Shown: positions 1 to 9,000, counted from the first letter of the stretch. The stretch: 64,000 bases of DNA from Commensalibacter communis (GCF_947179015.1 NZ_CAMXCM010000003.1:186001-250000), one strand, 5' to 3'. A program made the numbers and translations. Notes: generated from the sequence alone by a model not told the origin.

Positions 1-125
1 TTGAATTTGTAACCAGAAAAACGGATCCTATGGATCGTCGTTCAGTTTTGATCCAACATACCGATGCAGGTAAAGAGTATTTGACAAACATTAAAAATAT
101 TATCAACAGTGCTGCAAAAAAATAA
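1..125 (+). CDS. MarR-family transcriptional regulator, C-terminal end (partial)
   Basis: Only the last 40 codons lie in the window; the reading frame starts at position 3 and ends with TAA at 123-125. The visible peptide carries the wing of a MarR-type winged helix: an Asp-Pro-x-Asp-Arg-Arg stretch followed by a Thr-Asp-Ala-Gly-Lys helix start, which in this family contacts the DNA minor groove and leads into the dimerisation helix. MarR proteins are dimeric repressors or activators, often of efflux or stress genes; the target cannot be told from this fragment. A strong AT-rich hairpin follows 84 bases downstream. Confidence 0.7.
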   Translation, partial: EFVTRKTDPMDRRSVLIQHTDAGKEYLTNIKNIINSAAKK

Positions 126-208
126 TCTTTAAATAAGAACTTTTTTGATCATTTGATGAGAATATGAGAATTTCTAGAATTTTCGAATAAAGTTTAGGCA
201 ATACTATA

Positions 209-250
209 AAAACAATATTATCTTGGTTAGTATCAAGATAATATTGTTTT
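209..250 (+). terminator. AT-rich hairpin, probable terminator of the MarR gene
   Basis: A perfect 17-bp inverted repeat (AAAACAATATTATCTTG at 209-225, its complement at 234-250) surrounds an 8-base loop. The descending arm ends in four T, giving a short U-tract. It lies between the MarR tail and the next gene, both on the plus strand. The stem is AT-rich, so termination strength is uncertain. Confidence 0.5.
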
Positions 251-340
251 GTAAAATACTTGAATTATTTGTAGGTTTATTGTTAAATAAATTGAGTATA
301 ACAAATAAATTGCTTATCACTTATTTTGAGAGTTTTAATT

Positions 341-916
341 ATGAATAAATTTTCTTTATTACTAGCAGCCACTTTTATTAGTGCACCTTTGGCATTAAGC
401 CATCAATCTTATGCAGCAGAAAATCAGTCTGTTGATCATCCTGCGGCAACCTCTGAAAAACCATCAGGCAGTGTTTATATGACTTTCCACTCTGCTGATG
501 TGGGTGTTGGATACACTTGGGGCAGCGGTGTATTAAAATATCATGGCAAGAGTTATAAATTTAAAATCAAAGGTGGCGATATTGTTGCACTTGGTTTTTC
601 AAAATCTCAAGCAAAAGGCCATGTGTATAATCTGAAACATATTTATGATTTTGCAGGAAACTATGCATCTGCTGGTGGTGAAGCAACTGCTGGTGTTGGC
701 GTTGGTGCTGCGAATATGAAAAATACAAAAAACGTTGTAATTGCATTTGATACAAATACAATGGGCGGACGTGTTGCTGGTGCACCAGGTGGATTTACTA
801 TTTCTTTTGTAGATTCAAAACTACAAAAGAGTGCAAAAGCAAGTAAAAAAGCTGCGAAAGCAGAAACAACTACAGAAGATTTAAATCAACAGCAACTTAA
901 TAAAGCTAGCAAATAA
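341..916 (+). CDS. Small exported protein, conserved hypothetical
   Basis: I prefer the ATG at 341 over an in-frame TTG at 326, because the ATG directly begins a signal peptide: Met-Asn-Lys, a hydrophobic core, then a likely cut after Ser-Tyr-Ala-Ala near residue 25. The mature part has a compact domain with Gly-rich strands: a G-x-G-V-L-x-Y-x-G-K-x-Y-x-F motif, then A-x-G-x-V-Y-N-L, D-F-x-G-x-Y and a Gly/Ala-rich stretch ending in N-V-V-I. This pattern resembles a widespread family of uncharacterised periplasmic proteins of proteobacteria, but I cannot name it. The last 30 residues are rich in Lys, Ala and Gln and look disordered. It is monocistronic. No function is assigned. Confidence 0.75.
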   Translation: MNKFSLLLAATFISAPLALSHQSYAAENQSVDHPAATSEKPSGSVYMTFHSADVGVGYTWGSGVLKYHGKSYKFKIKGGDIVALGFSKSQAKGHVYNLKHIYDFAGNYASAGGEATAGVGVGAANMKNTKNVVIAFDTNTMGGRVAGAPGGFTISFVDSKLQKSAKASKKAAKAETTTEDLNQQQLNKASK

Positions 917-961
917 CTTTATTACAATGTTAATGTGATTAAAAATGGTAGGGTTTTTATC

Positions 962-1999
962 CTACCATTTTTTTATGTTATGTTGTCTTGTTTTATACAA
1001 AATAAATAAAGTCCATATAAGTTGTGGTATAATTAGTAAACTATAAGCACAAATTGTATTTAATGAAGTGGTTAGTGGGATAAATAAAGCCAGCATTCCC
1101 CCCCAAATGCAAAATAACCATTCAATGATGGTTACGATGCTGGCTGGGATTTGGCAACGATGAGCCATTTGGTACAAATGGCTTCGATGAGCTTTTAAAA
1201 GCGGTGCTTTTTCTTTGGTTCTTCGGATCAACGTAAAGGTTACGTCATAGAGTATACCAAATAATAAGAAAAATATTAATATCGTCTCAGAAGGTATTGT
1301 CGTAATACTGATGTGATCTAATTTATTAAAAGGGGCTATGGCAAAGGCGGCTAGCAGCAATCCGCAAGATTGGCTGCCAACATCTCCCATAAAAATCTCT
1401 GCTTTGGGATAGTTGAACGGTAAAAAACCCATTAACCCACAGAAAAGAGCTATGGCGATTAAGGCAAAATCAACTTGTTGGGTTTGATAATAAAAAAATA
1501 AGCAACTAATGGCTGCAACACCAGCAGCGAGACCGTTTAATCCATCCATAAAATTAAATGCATTGATTACATAAACTAATCCTAGAATGATAACGGGAAC
1601 GAAGATGAAATAGCTTTGTTGAAGCAACGAAAGTGATGGAATGAAAAGGGTGATAATTGTTGCGCAAAATATTTGTGCAGCAAGTTTAATGATGGCAGAC
1701 CATTGTTTAACATCGTCAAGCCATGAAATAATCGATAGAAATGCAACGGCTCCTAGTAAAGCAGAGATAGAAATGAGATAAGGTTGGTGTAATAATGGAA
1801 ATATTATTATACTGCCTATCAAAAATGCAGAGATAATACCAACGCCACCCCCTTTAGGGGTAGGAATAGTATGAGAACTGCGTTCTATCGGATTATCCAT
1901 TACGCCGATACGTGCCATTGCCTTTACGATTACAGCAGATAAGAGTGTCGTACCAATAAGCCAAATTAAAAATAATGGATGAAACGAAAAAGAGGTCAT
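962..1999 (-). CDS. Undecaprenyl-phosphate sugar-1-phosphate transferase (WecA/WbpL-like, glycosyltransferase family 4)
   Basis: The protein is 345 residues, almost entirely transmembrane helices, as expected for the MraY/WecA superfamily. Recognisable motifs are the Lys-Gly-Gly-Gly-Val-Gly loop near residue 50, the Asp-Asp pair in Trp-Leu-Asp-Asp-Val, the N-A-F-N-F-M-D-G-x-N-G loop near 145-155 and F-M-G-D-V-G-S near 205, which form the Mg2+ and nucleotide site. It transfers a HexNAc-1-phosphate (or a modified amino sugar) from UDP to undecaprenyl phosphate at the inner membrane, the first step of O-antigen or exopolysaccharide repeat synthesis. It lies divergent from the membrane-bound sugar dehydratase gene, the same pairing as wbpL-wbpM in pseudomonads. 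The exact sugar cannot be read from sequence. Confidence 0.85.
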   Translation of the reverse strand: MTSFSFHPLFLIWLIGTTLLSAVIVKAMARIGVMDNPIERSSHTIPTPKGGGVGIISAFLIGSIIIFPLLHQPYLISISALLGAVAFLSIISWLDDVKQWSAIIKLAAQIFCATIITLFIPSLSLLQQSYFIFVPVIILGLVYVINAFNFMDGLNGLAAGVAAISCLFFYYQTQQVDFALIAIALFCGLMGFLPFNYPKAEIFMGDVGSQSCGLLLAAFAIAPFNKLDHISITTIPSETILIFFLLFGILYDVTFTLIRRTKEKAPLLKAHRSHLYQMAHRCQIPASIVTIIEWLFCIWGGMLALFIPLTTSLNTICAYSLLIIPQLIWTLFILYKTRQHNIKKW

Positions 2000-2059
2000 T
2001 GTTTTTTTTTATAAAGAAATGATAAGAGTTGATATTGTGTTATAGGCTATAAAGATGGA

Positions 2060-4030
2060 ATGAGGACATTGCAACAGTCTAATTTATCCCCAGCAACAAA
2101 GCAAACAAAGAGATATAATCGTATTGTGATTAATATTGTCATGGACGCAATATTAGCAGCAATTGCGGCTCCTTTGGCACGTTGGTTGTCTGATCCCCAA
2201 GGTGGCTTATTACATCCATTATGGTTTTTAGCCAGCGGTGTCTTAACATTATTGGTAAGCGGTCTGCCTTTTCACATCCCTCAGCAATATTGGCGCTTTT
2301 CTGGAATTGCTGATTTATTAAATATTGCGGCGGCTTCGATTGCCAGTTCAGTTTTATTTACATGTCTATTGCTGGTAACAGGATTTTCAACACCATCTGT
2401 TACATTTCCTATTATTTATGCACTGGTTTTATTGGTATTGATGGGTGGTGGACGTGTTGGTTATCGTTTATTTACATCGGAAAATATTAAATTAAATCGC
2501 CAGAAAAAACAAAAAATATTATTATTAGGTACTGATGAAGATATTGATCTGTTTATCCGTGCTACCAAAAGGGATGTTCAAAATTCATTATATGTTGTTG
2601 GTCTGATTTCTTTTCGTCAAAGTCGCAAAGGACATCGGATTCATAATGCACCCATTTTAGGTAATTTTGATGAGTTACCAGACGTTTTATCTAATTTAAA
2701 TCAGCAAAATAAACTCCCTTCTATCTTAGTGATTACAGGGGGTGAGTTAAGAGGGCCTCAGTTACGCAAGCTATTATCCATTGCTGAAAATTGGAAAATC
2801 CAAGTTCAACGGACGCCAAGCCTAACCAACTTATCACCCGCCAGTAATGTTGAATTACAGCCAATTGCGTTGGAAGAATTATTAAACAGGCCTCAGGTTC
2901 CATTAGATCAAGAGGGCATGGAGTTAATGATTCGGGATCGTGTGATCGTTGTTACGGGGGCTGGTGGCAGTATTGGCTCGGAGTTAGTGCGGCAGATTTC
3001 ACGTTTATCCCCAAAGTTACTTATTTTATTAGATCATAGTGAATATGCGTTATGGAAGATTAATGTAGAGCTTGCGGAGTGGAAATTACAAGGTGAACGT
3101 AAACTTGTGCTGGCCAATATTCGTGACAAAGCAAGAATTCAAGCTGTATTTCAATATTACAAGCCAGAGCTGGTTTTTCATGCAGCGGCATTAAAACATG
3201 TTCCAATGATTGAAAATAATCCGATTGAAGGGTTTTTAACCAATATTATTGGAACTCGTATTATTGCAAATGCAGCTGCGGAAGCTAGCGTTAAAGCATT
3301 AATTATGATTTCCACGGACAAAGCTGTTAATCCATCCAGTTTGATGGGAACTTCTAAACGAATTGCAGAGATGTATTGTCAGGCGTTGGATATGACTATT
3401 CATCACGAGCCAGAAAAAATACAAAATATGTTGAATATCCCCACTGGCCATATGATGCGATGCGTAACCGTTCGTTTTGGAAATGTTTTAGGGTCAACAG
3501 GATCTGTTGTACCATTATTTCGTAGACAATTGCGTAGTGGTGGACCCTTGACGGTTACCGATCCAGAAATGAAGCGTTATTTTATGACAGTTCCTGAAGC
3601 TGTAGGATTGGTGTTACAAGCGAGTGTCAGAGCGACTGTGCAAAAAGATGGTGATATAGCGACGGATGAAATGTTACGTAACGGTGGGATTTTTGTGTTG
3701 GATATGGGTGAACCTGTTAAAATCCTTGATTTGGCACGCCAATTAATACGTTTAGCTGGATTGAAACCTGACGAAGACATTCAAATTGAATTTACGGGAT
3801 TAAGGCCTGGTGAAAAATTGTTTGAAGAGCTTTTCCACGGCCGTGAAGCCCCGATGCCTACGGATCATGCTGGACTAATGATGGCAACCCCTAGAACGGT
3901 GAATTTGCAAGAAGTGAATGATCTGATTAATCAAATTGCCGAGGCATGTCAGCGTGAAGATATTGACAAAGCAATTTCAATTGTACAGCAACTTGTGCCA
4001 GAATTTCAGCACAAATTGAACGTAAATTGA
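2060..4030 (+). CDS. Membrane-bound nucleotide-sugar 4,6-dehydratase/epimerase (CapD/WbpM/PglF family)
   Basis: At 656 residues it has the full length of the WbpM/PglF family. An N-terminal part with about four membrane helices (residues 20-130) is followed by a nucleotide-binding-like domain (about 150-260) and then an extended SDR domain with the NAD-binding motif V-T-G-A-G-G-S-I-G near residue 297. The S-T-D-K-A-V-N-P segment near 418 is the active-site signature of this family, which lacks the usual Tyr-x-x-x-Lys. These enzymes convert UDP-GlcNAc to a 4-keto-6-deoxy sugar, the precursor of amino sugars such as bacillosamine, QuiNAc or FucNAc. It is divergent from the polyprenyl-phosphate transferase, which suggests a joint role in surface glycan or glycoprotein synthesis. 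Confidence 0.88.
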   Translation: MRTLQQSNLSPATKQTKRYNRIVINIVMDAILAAIAAPLARWLSDPQGGLLHPLWFLASGVLTLLVSGLPFHIPQQYWRFSGIADLLNIAAASIASSVLFTCLLLVTGFSTPSVTFPIIYALVLLVLMGGGRVGYRLFTSENIKLNRQKKQKILLLGTDEDIDLFIRATKRDVQNSLYVVGLISFRQSRKGHRIHNAPILGNFDELPDVLSNLNQQNKLPSILVITGGELRGPQLRKLLSIAENWKIQVQRTPSLTNLSPASNVELQPIALEELLNRPQVPLDQEGMELMIRDRVIVVTGAGGSIGSELVRQISRLSPKLLILLDHSEYALWKINVELAEWKLQGERKLVLANIRDKARIQAVFQYYKPELVFHAAALKHVPMIENNPIEGFLTNIIGTRIIANAAAEASVKALIMISTDKAVNPSSLMGTSKRIAEMYCQALDMTIHHEPEKIQNMLNIPTGHMMRCVTVRFGNVLGSTGSVVPLFRRQLRSGGPLTVTDPEMKRYFMTVPEAVGLVLQASVRATVQKDGDIATDEMLRNGGIFVLDMGEPVKILDLARQLIRLAGLKPDEDIQIEFTGLRPGEKLFEELFHGREAPMPTDHAGLMMATPRTVNLQEVNDLINQIAEACQREDIDKAISIVQQLVPEFQHKLNVN

Positions 4031-4388
4031 AAGCGAGTATCATTTAACGCAGAAGATATTGGTATGATTTTGTTGTGCCGTTACATACATCAATCAAAAA
4101 TATCAGACAAAAGTTTAAAGAATAGAAGTTAATGGGGTGAGAACCCTCTAAACATGAGACATGTTGAAATAGAAAGTTATATTTGATTTATCTTCATGCC
4201 TCTCATAGGAGTAAATAATGTTGTTTTTACGACAAGGTTAAATCAATATGATCAATTAACTAAGATTGTATTAAAATTAAATATATTTTGTCTGTCTAAT
4301 TAAATGTATACAGCTCTTTGTTAAACTTTAATTATTATGATAGCCTTTAAATGAAAGCTCTATTCCAATATTACCAAAGGAGAGAATA
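4031..4388. other. Intergenic region without recognised gene
   Basis: These 358 bases between the dehydratase and a VOC-family gene are AT-rich, with stops in all frames. I see no tRNA, riboswitch or clear terminator. A good ribosome-binding site (AAAGGAGAG, 4377-4385) at the right end belongs to the next gene. Confidence 0.5.
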
Positions 4389-4769
4389 ATGTTATTTAGT
4401 CATATAGTAGTTGGCAGTAATGATCTAGAAAAATCCAGAAAATTTTATGATGCTCTATTTGAAATTGTAGGTGTTCAGGCCATTGACGGACCTAAAGACA
4501 GCTTGATCTATATCCGAGACAATCAGTTTTTTGGCGTAAAGAAACCAATTGATGGTCAGCCCGCAACTTATGGAAACGGCACGACAATTGGGTTTAATTT
4601 TGACTCTCCAGAGCAAGTAAACGAATGGCATCAAGCAGGAATTAGTCATGGTGGAAAATCTGTAGAAGATCCTCCTGGGGTCAGAGAAGCGGGAAATAAG
4701 AAAATGTATCTAGCTTATTTGCGTGATCCTGACGGTAATAAACTGTGTGGTTTTTATTTAATAAGCTAA
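4389..4769 (+). CDS. VOC (glyoxalase/bleomycin-resistance) superfamily protein
   Basis: A single-domain 126-residue protein with the vicinal-oxygen-chelate fold: an N-terminal strand with a His (F-S-H-I-V-V-G-S-N-D-L), the helix E-K-S-R-K-F-Y-D, and a C-terminal metal-ligand strand R-D-P-D-G-N-K-L-C-G-F. This arrangement is close to uncharacterised dioxygenase-like VOC proteins rather than to GloA, which occurs separately at 38280. The ATG is preceded by AAAGGAGAG at a normal distance. The substrate is unknown; VOC members range from isomerases and dioxygenases to drug-binding proteins. It lies between sugar genes but nothing links it to them. Confidence 0.75.
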   Translation: MLFSHIVVGSNDLEKSRKFYDALFEIVGVQAIDGPKDSLIYIRDNQFFGVKKPIDGQPATYGNGTTIGFNFDSPEQVNEWHQAGISHGGKSVEDPPGVREAGNKKMYLAYLRDPDGNKLCGFYLIS

Positions 4770-4776
4770 TATTAAA

Positions 4777-4800
4777 CAGTCTTCACTTTAGAAGGCTGTA
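4777..4800 (+). terminator. Weak hairpin after the VOC gene
   Basis: ACAGTCTTC pairs with GAAGGCTGT across a six-base loop with one G-T pair. The following sequence is AT-rich but has only a short T-run, so this is a weak or partial terminator at best. Confidence 0.3.
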
Positions 4801-4843
4801 ATAAATTTAATAAAGATCAATTTATTTTAGAAAAAAGAGAACA

Positions 4844-5971
4844 ATGGTGAGTAATACGATCTCCTTTCTTGATTTGAAAAAACAACAGCAACGTTTGGGA
4901 AGTGCGGTTAAAGATCGTGTTGATCGCGTGTTATCTCATTGTCAGTTCATTTTAGGGCCAGAAGTTCAAGAGCTTGAAGAGCGATTGGCATTATATGTTG
5001 GTGCTAAATTTTGTATTGGGGTTTCATCTGGAACTGATGCCATACAGATTGCTTTGATGGCAGAAAATATAGGTGCAGGGGATGCTGTTTTCCTTCCTGC
5101 TTTTACCTATACAGCAACGGCCGAGGTTCCCTTGGTTTTAGGGGCAACGCCAGTATTTGTGGATATTGATCCAGAGACGTTTCAAATTGATCCAATCCAT
5201 TTAAAACGCTGTATTCAAAAAATTCGTGATGAAGGAGAATTAACCCCCAAAGCGATCATTGGCGTTGATTTATTTGGCCAACCTGCGCCTTGGGATGTGC
5301 TACGTCAAATTGCCCAGCAAGAACAATTATTTTTGTTGGATGATTGTGCACAATCTTTTGGAGGGGTGTATCACGGTCATAAATTGGGTAATGAAGCGGA
5401 CACAACGGTCACCTCTTTTTTTCCATCTAAACCCTTTGGAGGGTATGGAGATGGTGGCGCAATATTCACCAATGATCCAGAGAAAGCAGAACTTTACCGT
5501 TCATTAAGAAGTCACGGCGAAGGCAAAACACGCTATCAAGTATTACGTACGGGCATGAATGGTCGTCTCGACACGATCCAAGCAGCTGTATTATTAGCGA
5601 AATTAGATTTTTTTGATGGTGAGATTGCAAGACGAGAAGAAATTGCGCGTTTATATGATGAACATTTAGCTTCGATTGTGCAGGTGCCTGTAAGAGTTCC
5701 TCAAAGTCAAAGTGCATGGGCGATTTATTCTATTTTGTTGCCTGATGAACATGCACGTGTGCAATTACAGAATAAATTAAAAGAACGACATATTCCAACC
5801 GCGATTTATTATCCTTTGCCGTTGCATCAACAGCCAGCTTATTGTCATTCCCATGATGGCAGTGTATTACCTGTTTCAGAAAAAATATCAAAACAGATAT
5901 TGGCATTACCCATTCATCCAGAGCTTACTGATGAAGAGGTTTTACAAATTATTCATGCGATCAAAGAATAA
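4844..5971 (+). CDS. PLP-dependent sugar aminotransferase, DegT/DnrJ/EryC1 family (WbpE-like)
   Basis: The 375-residue protein begins with the I-S-F-L-D-L-K-K-Q-Q start typical of this family and has the S-S-G-T-D-A-I-Q cofactor phosphate loop near residue 60. D-D-C-A-Q-S-F-G near 166 stacks on the PLP ring, and the Schiff-base lysine lies in F-F-P-S-K-P-F-G near 195. The whole chain recalls Pseudomonas WbpE, which aminates UDP-3-keto-GlcNAc uronic acid, although 4-keto sugar aminotransferases (PglE type) look similar. With the dehydratase at 2060 it could make an amino sugar for a surface polymer. The next gene starts 12 bases downstream and is probably cotranscribed. Confidence 0.85.
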   Translation: MVSNTISFLDLKKQQQRLGSAVKDRVDRVLSHCQFILGPEVQELEERLALYVGAKFCIGVSSGTDAIQIALMAENIGAGDAVFLPAFTYTATAEVPLVLGATPVFVDIDPETFQIDPIHLKRCIQKIRDEGELTPKAIIGVDLFGQPAPWDVLRQIAQQEQLFLLDDCAQSFGGVYHGHKLGNEADTTVTSFFPSKPFGGYGDGGAIFTNDPEKAELYRSLRSHGEGKTRYQVLRTGMNGRLDTIQAAVLLAKLDFFDGEIARREEIARLYDEHLASIVQVPVRVPQSQSAWAIYSILLPDEHARVQLQNKLKERHIPTAIYYPLPLHQQPAYCHSHDGSVLPVSEKISKQILALPIHPELTDEEVLQIIHAIKE

Positions 5972-5983
5972 AGGCTTTCTTCA

Positions 5984-6490
5984 ATGCGTAAACAAAATAT
6001 TATATTAACTTCAGTCTTGGCTTTGTGCCTTGTGGTTGTCTTGGGTGTATGGCTTATGGTACGTAAAGAACTCAAGCCAGTTGCGTTTCCACCTGTTGTG
6101 AATGCAGAGCTGATTGTTGGGCCATTGCATAAGAAACGTTTGTTAACTCCAGATGAGTTAAAAGTCGTTAAAGATTGGATTCAAAAAAATGAAAAGGGAT
6201 GGGGACCGTTGCATCGCAATCCACCCTCTACTGGTGATGTTGAAATTCAATTTAATCAAAATATTGATTTAAAAGACTATGCAGACAAACCAAAAGATCA
6301 ACAACCTCGACCTTTTACTTTGGTGTTATGGCTGGGGATCAGCCAAGCAGATTGGAATAATAAGGTTTTTTATGAAGTGTCCAATCAAGATGGCAGCAAA
6401 GTTTTCTTAAAAACTTGCGAAGATGAGGAGTTCGCGCCTCTTAGAAAATTAGTCGATCAATATGATTATCAAAGGACATTGTTCCCTTAA
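5984..6490 (+). CDS. Hypothetical membrane-anchored protein
   Basis: The 168-residue protein has one N-terminal hydrophobic segment (about residues 6-27) flanked by Arg/Lys, which looks like an uncleaved anchor or a signal peptide. A soluble domain follows in the periplasm, with a conserved-looking L-L-T-P-D-E-L-K-x-V-x-D-W-I segment near residue 57. I do not recognise the family. It follows the aminotransferase gene by 12 bases and precedes a strong terminator, so the two form one transcript. A link to sugar metabolism is only positional. Confidence 0.6.
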   Translation: MRKQNIILTSVLALCLVVVLGVWLMVRKELKPVAFPPVVNAELIVGPLHKKRLLTPDELKVVKDWIQKNEKGWGPLHRNPPSTGDVEIQFNQNIDLKDYADKPKDQQPRPFTLVLWLGISQADWNNKVFYEVSNQDGSKVFLKTCEDEEFAPLRKLVDQYDYQRTLFP

Positions 6491-6500
6491 TATAAATAAA

Positions 6501-6526
6501 AAAAAGGGCTTTTATAGCCCTTTTTT
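6501..6526 (+). terminator. Bidirectional Rho-independent terminator
   Basis: AAAAAGGGCT pairs with AGCCCTTTTT across a short loop. A-run and T-run flank the GC-rich core on both sides, so it can end the plus-strand aminotransferase transcript and the minus-strand ABC-F transcript that meet here. Confidence 0.85.
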
Positions 6527-6536
6527 ATGGATATTT

Positions 6537-8432
6537 TTAGATTTCAGCTTCGGCTGCTTCTAATTCAGTGTGAAGTTCCAACCATGTCTCTTCAGCATCA
6601 GCTTGTCTCTTTTGACAATCCGAAAGCTTTATCTGAATAGCTTTCATTTCGTCGGCATTGGCAGAATTGTAAAAATTCACATCCGATAATTTTTCTTCAA
6701 GTTTTTGAATTTCAGTCGCACATTTGCTCATGATTTTTTCAGAATCTTTGATTTTACTGCGTAAAGGTTGAAGTAATTTCCGTTTTTCAGCTCTGTCTTT
6801 ACGTGCTTCTTTTTGAGAACTTGCTCCGGAATTATTATCTGTTTTAGATTGTTGATTGGCTTCTTTACGTTGAATATCTAACCATTGACGATATTCTTGA
6901 ATATCTCCATCAAACGGGGCAACTGTGCCATTATTGACTAACCATAAACTGTCAGCAACTAGCTCAATTAATCTGGCATCATGAGAGATTAAAATCACAG
7001 CACCATTAAAGGCAGATAATGCATGAACAAGGGATTCTTTGGCATCTAAATCCAAATGGTTGGTGGGTTCATCCAATAATAAAATATTTGGGTTATGACG
7101 AGTGGCCAACGCTAAGACTAATCTAGCTTTTTCTCCACCTGATAAAGAGTTGACTTTGGTATCGACACGATCGGCATCCAGTCCGAAACGTGCTAATTGT
7201 CCACGCAGTTCGGTTTGTGTTGCTTTGGGTAATGCGGATTGTATATGTTCCAAAGGGGTATGTTCTGGCACGAGGTCTTCCAGTTGATGTTGTGCAAAAT
7301 AGCCCACGGATAATTTAGAGTTATTTTGAATAGTGCCTTCGAACGGTTTTAACCTTCCAGCAATCAATTTAATAAATGTTGATTTACCATTTCCATTTGC
7401 CCCCAGCAACGCAATACGATCGTCTGGATCAATACGTAAAGAAATGCCTGAAAGAATAGTTCTATCGCCATATCCTGCTTTGACCTGTTGTAATGTAATT
7501 AACGGTGGGGGTAATTCAATGGGTTGGGGAAACTCAAAGTGAATAGGGGTTTCTTCAACAATTGCTTGTAAAGGCGGTAATTTTTCAAGGGCTTTGAGAC
7601 GCGCTTGTGCTTGACGTGCTTTGGTCGCTTTGGCTCTGAAGCGATCTACAAAAGATTGCATATGGGCACGCTTGGCGGCAATCTTCTCAACTTCTCTATT
7701 TTGCTGTAATGCTTTTTCATTTTTAATACGGATGAATTCTTCATATCCACCAACAGTTAATGATAGCTTTCTTTGGTGGAGATGTGCGATGGCATTGACG
7801 GATTGATCTAATAAATTACGATCATGGCTGACGATTAATGCGCTGCCTGAAAAATTCTCAAGCCAAGATTCAAGCCATAGAGTAGCTTCTAAATCCAAAT
7901 GGTTTGTTGGCTCATCTAATAATAAAAGATCTGGGTTTAAAAATAGGGTGCTTGCCAACGCAACTCGCATCCGCCATCCACCCGAAAAGTCAGAGACAGG
8001 GCGTTGTTGGTTTTCTTCGTTAAAGCCTAATCCTGCTAAAATAACGGCGGCACGGGCAGGGGCACTGTCGGCATTAATTGCAATAAGACGTTCATGGACT
8101 TCAGCCAGTCGATAGCCATCTTGGATTGTTTCAGCTTCATGTAACAGAGTCGCACGCTCTTGATCTGCCGCTAGAACCGTATCGATCAAAGAGAGTGGGC
8201 CAGAGGGGGCTTCTTGTTTAACACGAGCCATTCTGATTCGGCTGGGAATTAAGATTTCACCATCATCAATAGGCATATCCCCTGCGATAGCTGCCAGTAA
8301 TGTCGATTTTCCTGTTCCATTACGACCAACCAAGCCCACTTTTTGACCATTTTCAATGGTTAGAGAGGCGTTTTCTAAAAGAGGACGACCGAAAATTCGA
8401 AGTGTTAAATTATTGATAACCAGAGTGCTCAC
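6537..8432 (-). CDS. ABC-F family ATPase, YheS-like
   Basis: Two ABC ATPase domains in one chain without membrane segments identify an ABC-F protein. Both have Walker A (G-R-N-G-T-G-K-S-T and G-A-N-G-N-G-K-S-T), signature (S-G-G-W-R and S-G-G-E-K) and Walker B plus L-D-E-P-T-N-H-L-D. The linker F-V-D-R-F-R-A-K-A-T-K-A and the motif R-P-V-S-D-F-S-G-G-W-R-M-R match E. coli YheS. A long charged C-terminal part, probably coiled coil, binds the ribosome in this family. ABC-F proteins resolve stalled or poorly translating ribosomes. I start at the GTG at 8432, right before the conserved S-T-L-V-I-N-N-L. The open frame continues to 8498 but adds a hydrophobic tail not typical for the family. Confidence 0.88.
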   Translation of the reverse strand: MSTLVINNLTLRIFGRPLLENASLTIENGQKVGLVGRNGTGKSTLLAAIAGDMPIDDGEILIPSRIRMARVKQEAPSGPLSLIDTVLAADQERATLLHEAETIQDGYRLAEVHERLIAINADSAPARAAVILAGLGFNEENQQRPVSDFSGGWRMRVALASTLFLNPDLLLLDEPTNHLDLEATLWLESWLENFSGSALIVSHDRNLLDQSVNAIAHLHQRKLSLTVGGYEEFIRIKNEKALQQNREVEKIAAKRAHMQSFVDRFRAKATKARQAQARLKALEKLPPLQAIVEETPIHFEFPQPIELPPPLITLQQVKAGYGDRTILSGISLRIDPDDRIALLGANGNGKSTFIKLIAGRLKPFEGTIQNNSKLSVGYFAQHQLEDLVPEHTPLEHIQSALPKATQTELRGQLARFGLDADRVDTKVNSLSGGEKARLVLALATRHNPNILLLDEPTNHLDLDAKESLVHALSAFNGAVILISHDARLIELVADSLWLVNNGTVAPFDGDIQEYRQWLDIQRKEANQQSKTDNNSGASSQKEARKDRAEKRKLLQPLRSKIKDSEKIMSKCATEIQKLEEKLSDVNFYNSANADEMKAIQIKLSDCQKRQADAEETWLELHTELEAAEAEI

Positions 8433-8556
8433 AGCGTTGCCCGTGTAAAATAGTAAAAAAATGATCGACAAAATAATAAAATTTCTTTTATTTACCAATA
8501 ACGCGTGTCATTTACAAAGAATGATTTGCTTCATAATGAAATAAGGAAAATATATT

Positions 8557-8979
8557 ATGGCTATTCAAAGAACTTTATCAATTTTAAAACCAGATGCAAC
8601 CCGTCGTAACCTAACAGGTAAAATTAATGCGGTTATCGAAGGCACGGGTCTTAAAATTGTTGCTCAAAAACGCATGCAATTAACCCAAGCGCAAGCAGAA
8701 GCATTTTACGCGGTGCACAAAGAACGTCCATTCTTTGGTGAACTCGTATCTTTCATGATTAGCGGTCCAGTTGTTGTGCAAGTTTTAGAAGGCGAAGACG
8801 CAGTTCAAAAAAACCGTGACATCATGGGTGCAACCAACCCTAAAGACGCAGCACCACACACTGTACGTGCTCAATTTGCTGAATCAATTGAAGCTAACTC
8901 TGTTCACGGTTCTGATTCTGCTGAAAACGCAGCAAATGAAATTAAATTCTTCTTTGCTGAAATCGAAATTAACGCTTAA
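8557..8979 (+). CDS. ndk: Nucleoside diphosphate kinase
   Basis: The 140-residue protein has the standard length and signatures: T-L-S-I-L-K-P-D-A near the N-terminus and N-S-V-H-G-S-D-S with the phosphorylated active-site His at residue 117. It transfers the gamma-phosphate from ATP to other NDPs through a phospho-histidine intermediate and balances nucleotide pools in the cytoplasm. It stands alone, has a good AAGGAAAA ribosome-binding site and is closed by a strong terminator. Its codons use more C-ending choices than neighbours, as expected for a highly expressed gene. Confidence 0.97.
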   Translation: MAIQRTLSILKPDATRRNLTGKINAVIEGTGLKIVAQKRMQLTQAQAEAFYAVHKERPFFGELVSFMISGPVVVQVLEGEDAVQKNRDIMGATNPKDAAPHTVRAQFAESIEANSVHGSDSAENAANEIKFFFAEIEINA

Positions 8980-9000
8980 TTTTTATTAAGTATCGATTAT

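Noticed and set aside
567-785. Antisense frame with many His and Gln inside the exported-protein gene
   Set aside because: Low-complexity shadow of the Gly/Ala/Val-rich sense strand; no start signal.
4140-4240. GGGGTGAGAACCC-like sequence suspected as a riboswitch fragment
   Set aside because: No second helix or conserved core follows; nearby genes do not fit a known riboswitch.
8433-8498. Hydrophobic N-terminal extension of the ABC-F protein
   Set aside because: No other ABC-F protein of this type has it, and a GTG start directly before the conserved domain explains the gene; the extension is probably untranslated leader.
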